Assembly (NCBI GenBank): GCA_020848545.1
Contig: JADLHZ010000044.1
Coordinates: forward strand, 248,001 to 312,000
Direction of reading: 5' to 3'
Length of the DNA: 64,000 nt
DNA from: Deltaproteobacteria bacterium
GTDB lineage: Bacteria > Myxococcota > JADLHZ01
The position numbers and the translations under genes are program-made. The notes below the pieces were generated by a model, which saw nothing but the letters and a program-made list of their open reading frames with translations, was not told the DNA's origin and did no database searches. Positions 58,597-64,000 of this stretch are shown piece after piece (positions within the stretch are counted from its first letter, which is position 1; the number at the start of each line of letters is the position of its first letter).

Positions 58597-60417
58597 GTGA
58601 AGCTCTTTCCGAAGCTCGCGCTGGTGACGCTCTTCGTAGCGCTCCTCCCGCTGAGCATCGTCGGCTTCTCGCTGATCCGGCTGGAACGCGACGCCATCTC
58701 CGGCCTCTTGGAAGCCCGCCATATCGCGCTCGCGAACCTGTGCGCCGAGCGGCTGTCGCGCGCGCTCGAAGAGACCTGGACGCGCTTGTCTGCGACGCTG
58801 CGCTTGGTCGACGCCGGCGCGTTGTCGCGAGAGGAGGCGCTCGGCCTCATGCGGGCGCTCTATGGCCAGTCGGATGACGTCGTCTCGGTGCAGTGGGTCG
58901 ACGGCGCAGGTGCGCATCGGCATCCGCGCGTTGCGCTCGAAGGCGCCGCCGACGGTCGCGTCGCGGTGACGAAGGAAGATTCCGCAGCGCTCGACGCCTT
59001 CTTGCCCTCGCTCGCGAAGCTCGAGGTCCCGGAAGGTGAGCTCGTGATGAGTGAGCCGCTCGTGTTCCTCGGCCGCGCGACGCCGAGCGTGCTCCTCGTG
59101 TTCGCGGCGACGGCGAAGAGTCAGGAGCGCGTCATCGTCGAAGTGAGCCTGCGCGGCGCCGAGCGTGCGTTCTCTGCGGCGCCACGGAGCGACGGGCGCG
59201 CGAGCGGCTTTGCGCTCCTCGCTCGCGACGGGCGCGTGCTCGTGCGATCGAAGGGCGATGCGGCGCTGGCGCAGCTTCCGGCGCGGGTCGACCTCGGGCG
59301 TGTGCCGGTGCAAACGTCGTTTCGCGTGTTGCTCGGCGAGGGTCGCGCATTGGCCGCGATGGCTCCCGTGGGCGACACCGGGCTCACCGTGCTCGTCTTC
59401 GACGCCGAGGCGAGCGTCTTCGCCGTCGCGCAGCAGATGCAGGCGCGCACGCTCCAAGGCCTCGCGGCAGCGGCGGCGCTCAGCGTGCTCGTTGGCTTCT
59501 TCCTCTCACGCTCGTTGCGGCGCCGGCTCGCCCACTACGACGCAGCGGCAAAGAGTCTCGGCGCCGGCAAGCTCGCGACGCGCGTCAGCATCGACACGGC
59601 CGATGAGCTCAGCGTGCTCGGCACGACGCTGAACTCAATGGCCGCCGATCTCGAAGCGAGCCGCGCCGAGATCGAAGCGTGGAACAAGGAGCTGCAAGCG
59701 CGGGTCGAAGCGCGGACCGCCGAGTTGAAGGCGGCGCAAGCGCGGTTGATCCAAGCGGCGCGCCTCACCGCGGTCGGCCAGCTCGGCGCCGGCGTCGCGC
59801 ACGAGATCGGCAACCCCTTGGCGCGGATCATCGGCTACGCGCAGCTCGTGAAGGCCGACGCGCGCCTCGACAAAGATACGGTCGACTCGCTCGACAAGAT
59901 CGAGATCGCGGCCAAGCGCGTCGACGACATCACGAAGGGCCTCCTGCGCTTCTCGCAGACCCAGGCGTTGCCTGCGGAGCCGAACGTGTCTCTTTCGGTC
60001 GTCGCCAAGGAAGCGGCCGAGCTCGTCCGCACGCGCGTCGAGGCGGAAGGAGTGCGCCTGACGATCGACGTCGATCCGGCGCTCACCTTGACCTGTCAGC
60101 CGTCGCAGCTCGTGCAGGCGCTCTTTCAGCTCTTGGACAACGCGCGCAAGGCGACGAAGAAGGACGGCAGCATCGCGATCGAAGCGAAGAAGCCGAACGG
60201 CCGCGTCATCCTCGGCGTGCGTGACACCGGCGTCGGCATCGCGAAGGAAGACCAGGACAAGCTCTTCGATCCCTTCTTTACGACGAAGCAGGATTGGCAG
60301 AGCCCTGGCCTCGGGCTCTCGCTCGTCTACCGCATCGCCGAAGCGCACGGCGCCGACACCTTGGTCGAGAGCGAGCCCGGCCACGGCGCATTCGTTGCCA
60401 TCGTTTTCCCGCCGTAG
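58597..60417 (+). CDS. Membrane histidine kinase with HAMP (NtrB-like catalytic core)
   Basis: The 606-residue protein starts at a GTG. Transmembrane segments at about 5-25 and 285-307 enclose a periplasmic Cache-like sensor. HAMP (about 308-360) and a coiled coil (KELQARVEARTAELKAAQ) lead to the HisKA with His402 (VAHEIGNPLARIIGYAQL) and an ATPase domain with N box (LLDNARKAT), G1 (DTGVGI), F box (LFDPFFTTK) and G2 (GLGLSLVY). It should autophosphorylate on His402 and pass phosphate to a response regulator, possibly one of the receivers of the preceding hybrid kinase. The adjacent cyclase has the same sensor/HAMP plan. Confidence 0.95.
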   Translation: MKLFPKLALVTLFVALLPLSIVGFSLIRLERDAISGLLEARHIALANLCAERLSRALEETWTRLSATLRLVDAGALSREEALGLMRALYGQSDDVVSVQWVDGAGAHRHPRVALEGAADGRVAVTKEDSAALDAFLPSLAKLEVPEGELVMSEPLVFLGRATPSVLLVFAATAKSQERVIVEVSLRGAERAFSAAPRSDGRASGFALLARDGRVLVRSKGDAALAQLPARVDLGRVPVQTSFRVLLGEGRALAAMAPVGDTGLTVLVFDAEASVFAVAQQMQARTLQGLAAAAALSVLVGFFLSRSLRRRLAHYDAAAKSLGAGKLATRVSIDTADELSVLGTTLNSMAADLEASRAEIEAWNKELQARVEARTAELKAAQARLIQAARLTAVGQLGAGVAHEIGNPLARIIGYAQLVKADARLDKDTVDSLDKIEIAAKRVDDITKGLLRFSQTQALPAEPNVSLSVVAKEAAELVRTRVEAEGVRLTIDVDPALTLTCQPSQLVQALFQLLDNARKATKKDGSIAIEAKKPNGRVILGVRDTGVGIAKEDQDKLFDPFFTTKQDWQSPGLGLSLVYRIAEAHGADTLVESEPGHGAFVAIVFPP

Positions 60418-60430
60418 GTACAATGCGCAG

Positions 60431-61366
60431 ATGTCCGGCCGCGGCAGCATCATCGCTTGGTCTTTGGCGCTCGCTGCCGTGATCGCGGGCGTGTATTGGC
60501 TCACGCTCGGGCGCCGCGAGACGGACGCGATCGTGATCGATGCGCAACCGTCGTCAGCGACGCAACCCGCGAGCACGCCCACAGCTTTGACCCTGACGAA
60601 AGTGGATGGCGCGCTGAGGGTGAAGGCGCCGGCCGGCACCGAGCGCGAGCTGAAGGTGGGCGACGCCGTCAGCGTGAGCGACGAAGTGCTGTCGGGCGCC
60701 GGCACGAGCGCCGAGCTCAGCCTCGACGGCGCCAGCATCGCGATCGGCGCCGAGACGCAAGTGCAGTTTCGCGGCGAGAGCGGGGACGCGCTGCAGTTCT
60801 TCATCACCGGCGGCAACGTGCAGGCGAGCTCGAGCGGGCGGGCGTTGGAGTTTCTCGCAGCCGGGACGAGCGGCCGAGTGCGCGTGCAAAACGCCGCTGC
60901 GCGCTTGTTGTCGGACGGTTCGCGCGGGCTCGTGGCGTACTCCGAGCGCGGGCAAGTCTACGTGACGAACGCTGGCCAAACCATCGCGCTCGACGCCGGC
61001 CAAGCGACGCGCCTCATCGCCGAGAAGGCGCCGGCGAAGTCATGGAAGATCCCGGCGTCGATGCTGCTCAAGGTCTCGTGGCCGAAGGAGAGCGAGCTCG
61101 CCGTCCGCAAGCTGAAGCTCGGCGGCAACGTGAGCCCCGGCGCGCTCGTGCGGGTGCAGAGCGGCGGCGGCACGACGCGGGCGCTGGCGTCGGAGCACGG
61201 CGACTTCGTCATCGAGCTGCGTCTCGACGAAGGCGCGAACGAAGTCGTCGTGCAGAGCGACGACGCGCGCGGCAAGCACGAGCTCGTCAAGCACCGCATC
61301 AAGGTCGATACGACGCCCGCGGACGTCGGCGTCGAAACGAGCCCCGAGATGTGGAAGAAGAAGTGA
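60431..61366 (+). CDS. Membrane-anchored FecR-domain protein
   Basis: The 311-residue protein starts at ATG 60431, 14 bp after the kinase. The N-terminal anchor (about 7-26) is followed by a Thr/Ser/Pro linker (about 36-52). A FecR-like domain spans about 53-210 (VKAPAGTERELKVGDAVSV, LALDAGQATRLIAEK-like strand). A C-terminal Ig-like domain ends PEMWKKK. Layout and C-terminal domain parallel the FecR lipoprotein at 52414-53331 (LLAVEWPG and LLKVSWPK, both ending in a Trp followed by basic residues), so they are paralogues with different anchors. It may be a periplasmic sensor or scaffold for the signalling operon; function is inferred. Confidence 0.8.
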   Translation: MSGRGSIIAWSLALAAVIAGVYWLTLGRRETDAIVIDAQPSSATQPASTPTALTLTKVDGALRVKAPAGTERELKVGDAVSVSDEVLSGAGTSAELSLDGASIAIGAETQVQFRGESGDALQFFITGGNVQASSSGRALEFLAAGTSGRVRVQNAAARLLSDGSRGLVAYSERGQVYVTNAGQTIALDAGQATRLIAEKAPAKSWKIPASMLLKVSWPKESELAVRKLKLGGNVSPGALVRVQSGGGTTRALASEHGDFVIELRLDEGANEVVVQSDDARGKHELVKHRIKVDTTPADVGVETSPEMWKKK

Positions 61367-61477
61367 GGTCGTCAGCGCTCAGCTTTCGGCTTTCAGTAAT
61401 ATCGTAAGCGGACGCCTCACAACTTCTTTGGCGAAAAACGACGCTCCCTGTCACCCTTCTCGACAAGGTGGTGGTGC

Positions 61478-64000
61478 ATGCGGCGGGCGTCAGTGGGTCG
61501 CGCTAGCCTTGCCTCGACTCTTCTGCTGCTCGTCGCAGCGGAAGCCGGCGCCGTGCAGATCACGGCGACCGAGCGCCTGACGAGCCATCCAGCCGACCAA
61601 TATAATCCCGTGATCTCCGGCGACGTCGTCGTCTACACCGATACGCGCGCAGGCAACGCCGACATCTATCTCTACAGCCTCGCGACGCACCAAGAGCTCA
61701 ACATCACGAACGATCCGGCGAATCAGCTGTTGAACGACGTCTACGGCGACTTCATCGTGTACTCGGACTTCCGCACCGGCGTGGCGCAGGTTTGGGCGTA
61801 CTACATCCCGAGCGGGACCCAATGTAGAATTACCTATACATCGCGCGCTTCACTCTCGCCTTCGGTCGGCGGCGAGATGCTCGTGTTCCAGGATCAGAAC
61901 GGCACCGACTCGGACATCGCCGCGTTCGATCTCAGCACCCTCGACACGAACGACATCGCAGCGTCGTGCGACGCGCTCGGCAGCGGTCAGTTGGCGGGTC
62001 CGCACACGATCGATCTCGGCCCTGGCCGCCAGCTCTCGCCGAAAACGTCGGGGGATTGGGTCGTCTACCAAGGTGTCAACGCCGAGAACCAACCGCGCAT
62101 CTTCGCGTACAACCGCGAGACGCAGCTCGTGACGGCGATGCCCGAGCGCGGCAAGAACCAGCTCCTCCCCGACATCGATGGCACCCGCGTGGTCTACGTC
62201 GAGGACGACGGCACCAACCGCGACATCGCCTTCTTCGATCTCGGCACCAGCACCTTCATTCAGGTGACCGGCGACGCGTATCGCCAGAACTTCCCTTCCA
62301 TCTCGGGCAACTTCATCGCCTTCGAAGACTCGCGGGCCGGCAACCTGGACATCTATCTCTACGACATCTCCACCGGCCTGCTGACGGCGCTGACGAACGA
62401 TCCGGCGAACCAGTACTTGAACAGCATCGACGGCGAGCGCGTCGTCTTCACTGACGCGAGCGCCGGCAATCTCGACGTCGTCATGGTCACCTTCGACGCC
62501 GATCCGGTGCCGGTGCCCGAGCCGTGCGAGCGCGAAGGGCAGGGCACTGAGATCGCCGACGTCACGGGGCGCACGGTGTTCGCGCTCGACGACCCGAGCC
62601 TCATCACCAGGCGTCAGTTCATCCTGTGGCCGTTCATGCATCACAGCTTCACCGGCGGCTCGTTCACCTACGTGAGCGATCATCACCGCATCGTCTACAC
62701 GCTCGATCTGCCGAGCGACACGCCGCAGGCGATGGTGACGATCCACGCGCAGCTGAAGCAATCGCAGCTCCCGAGCGTGCTGCTCGCGGCCGGGCTCGAA
62801 TCACGCACGGGCCTCGTGCTGCGTGCGAACGGCGCTGAGCGGCGCTGGGATGATCCGGCGAACGGTGTGGCAGACGTGACGTTGATCGCGGCCAAATACT
62901 ACACACCACTCAGCGACTCGGACGCGGAGGTCTCGCTCGGCAGCGCGCGGGCGTTTCGCATCCCTCCGACGATCTCCGTCAGCGCCGGAAACGGCGGCAA
63001 CCACACGGCGACGCTGACCTACCGCGCCGGCGCGAGCGAAGTGCGCTGCACCTATCGTGGCGGCAGCTCACAAGCCCACCCGCACAACGCCAGCCAGCGC
63101 GCGCGCGGGCGAACGTACCATTTCTCTTCGTGCGACAGCGATGATGATGACGGAGACGACGACGACGACGACAACAACGGTCATCACGGCGGCCACGGCC
63201 ATGGCCACGGTCACCACGACGACGGCCCCGAGGCGGGCGACACGATCAGCGCCGACTACCTGAAGCTGCACGTCGACAGCGGCGACAGCGAGCACGAGGA
63301 CGGTCGCACCGAGCTCACGATGCGGATCTACGCCGTGAGCTCCGCGGGCGCCGATGCTTGGACCGACGTCGTCATCGCGGCGCCGATTCCGCTCTTCGCC
63401 GGCAACAACGAGATCACGCTCGAGGGCCCCGAGTACGGCAAGGCGTACATGAAGTACCGTCGTGTCGACTTCAAGAACGGCGGCACGCTGCGCGCGGTGT
63501 CACGTCCCGCGTGCGTTCCGGACAACACGTTGATCCCTGCCTGTCACGACAGCGCGGCCGAAACGCTCTACGGTCCAGTCTCGTTCGTACGCCGCGGCGG
63601 CGCCATCGAGACCTTCCCCTATCACTACGAAACCACGGCGACGGCCGCCGCCATCTTGTGTGTCACGAACGGCGACGGCGACGGATCGCAGCGCGTGAGC
63701 GCCGCCGTCATCGGCCACAACGGTGAGCCGGTGCTCGGGCCGAGCGCGTTCGGCGCGGAAACGGCAGAGACCGCGGCGCCGCTGATCGCGCAGCTCGTCA
63801 ACGACGGCACGGTCGAGCTGCGCAGCGCGCCGGGCTCGTATCTCACGCTGAAGATCGTGCGCTTGCCGCCGCCGCCGCCCACGCCGCCATCTCAGCCTGG
63901 CCACGGGATTCCGCGCTTGCGCTTGGGCGACTGCTCGGGCGCAGGCGACACACCGCCGCTCTGGCTCGCGATCGTGCTCTTGGTTCCGCTCTTCTCGCGC
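61478..64000 (+). CDS. Large secreted TolB-like propeller protein, 3'-truncated by window edge
   Basis: The frame from ATG 61478 is open to the last base (841 codons), so the stop lies outside. A signal peptide (LASTLLLLVAAEAGA) is followed by a TolB/WD40-like propeller (about 25-350) with repeats such as ITNDPANQLLNDVYGDFIVYSD and LTNDPANQYLNSIDGERVVF. A second beta-rich region (about 370-545) leads to an Asp-rich then His/Gly-rich linker (about 552-585), and a third domain (about 590-800). A Pro-rich segment (PPPPPTPPSQPG) precedes DCSGAGDTPPL and a hydrophobic segment (WLAIVLLVPLFSR). This is a MYXO-CTERM-like tail cut just before its expected end. It is probably a surface protein; the ligand is unknown. 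Confidence 0.8.
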   Translation, partial: MRRASVGRASLASTLLLLVAAEAGAVQITATERLTSHPADQYNPVISGDVVVYTDTRAGNADIYLYSLATHQELNITNDPANQLLNDVYGDFIVYSDFRTGVAQVWAYYIPSGTQCRITYTSRASLSPSVGGEMLVFQDQNGTDSDIAAFDLSTLDTNDIAASCDALGSGQLAGPHTIDLGPGRQLSPKTSGDWVVYQGVNAENQPRIFAYNRETQLVTAMPERGKNQLLPDIDGTRVVYVEDDGTNRDIAFFDLGTSTFIQVTGDAYRQNFPSISGNFIAFEDSRAGNLDIYLYDISTGLLTALTNDPANQYLNSIDGERVVFTDASAGNLDVVMVTFDADPVPVPEPCEREGQGTEIADVTGRTVFALDDPSLITRRQFILWPFMHHSFTGGSFTYVSDHHRIVYTLDLPSDTPQAMVTIHAQLKQSQLPSVLLAAGLESRTGLVLRANGAERRWDDPANGVADVTLIAAKYYTPLSDSDAEVSLGSARAFRIPPTISVSAGNGGNHTATLTYRAGASEVRCTYRGGSSQAHPHNASQRARGRTYHFSSCDSDDDDGDDDDDDNNGHHGGHGHGHGHHDDGPEAGDTISADYLKLHVDSGDSEHEDGRTELTMRIYAVSSAGADAWTDVVIAAPIPLFAGNNEITLEGPEYGKAYMKYRRVDFKNGGTLRAVSRPACVPDNTLIPACHDSAAETLYGPVSFVRRGGAIETFPYHYETTATAAAILCVTNGDGDGSQRVSAAVIGHNGEPVLGPSAFGAETAETAAPLIAQLVNDGTVELRSAPGSYLTLKIVRLPPPPPTPPSQPGHGIPRLRLGDCSGAGDTPPLWLAIVLLVPLFSR
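63131..63230 (+). repeat. Asp-rich/His-Gly-rich coding tract
   Basis: GAC/GAT runs followed by CAC/CAT-GGC repeats code a poly-Asp stretch and a His-Gly repeat within the large propeller protein. Such a tract is a likely divalent-metal-binding linker. Confidence 0.7.

Overview
The window is GC-rich, gene-dense bacterial DNA with nearly all third codon positions G or C and many GTG starts. Several markers point to a Myxococcota-type (myxobacterial, formerly deltaproteobacterial) genome. These are an eight-gene cluster of the Nfs/Glt envelope-machine type (gliding or spore-coat), proteins ending in a Cys/hydrophobic/Arg MYXO-CTERM-like tail, collagen-like lipoproteins, a caspase-like peptidase beside an ECF sigma factor, and large multi-receiver histidine kinases. 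I see no tRNA, rRNA, CRISPR array, prophage or transposase.

Layout. 1-6 kb: the 3' part of a possible clan CD-like protein, a secreted HExxH metallopeptidase, then an ECF sigma factor, a membrane anti-sigma-like protein and a caspase-family peptidase. 6-21.5 kb: an exported DUF6599-like protein, tag (3-methyladenine glycosylase), an Omp85/TamB pair, two unrecognised exported proteins, a secreted amidohydrolase and an RluC/RluD-type pseudouridine synthase. The Omp85/TamB junction holds a 124-bp inverted-repeat element. 21.5-25.3 kb (minus strand): a small helical protein, a diheme cytochrome c, a J-domain/HTH fusion, a MinD/FlhG-like ATPase and an HNH endonuclease. 25.4-31.1 kb: acyl-CoA dehydrogenase, S55 (SpoIVB-type) peptidase and a secreted propeller protein in one operon. 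31.1-38.1 kb: clpX, a coiled-coil protein, trpS, a collagen-like propeller lipoprotein, a DUF4336-type protein and a YkgJ-type cysteine-cluster protein.

38.2-49.6 kb: the centre of the window. Two outer-membrane barrels, a TPR protein, a giant TPR protein, a TPR lipoprotein, a small exported protein, an FHA/transmembrane/AgmX-PglI-domain protein and a third barrel lie head to tail with short gaps. This is the order A/B-C-D-E-F-G-H of the Myxococcus Nfs and Glt systems. The motor genes (aglRQS type) and gltI/J/K are not in the window, so the substrate and the gliding or spore-coat role cannot be decided here.

49.5-64 kb: a minus-strand operon (FecR lipoprotein, Ig-like/barrel protein, MYXO-CTERM-like protein) faces a plus-strand signalling operon (Cache/HAMP adenylate cyclase, hybrid kinase with a pseudo-receiver and degenerate GGDEF, HAMP histidine kinase, membrane FecR protein). 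The two FecR proteins are paralogues. The window ends inside a large secreted TolB-like propeller protein whose MYXO-CTERM-like tail is cut by the edge.
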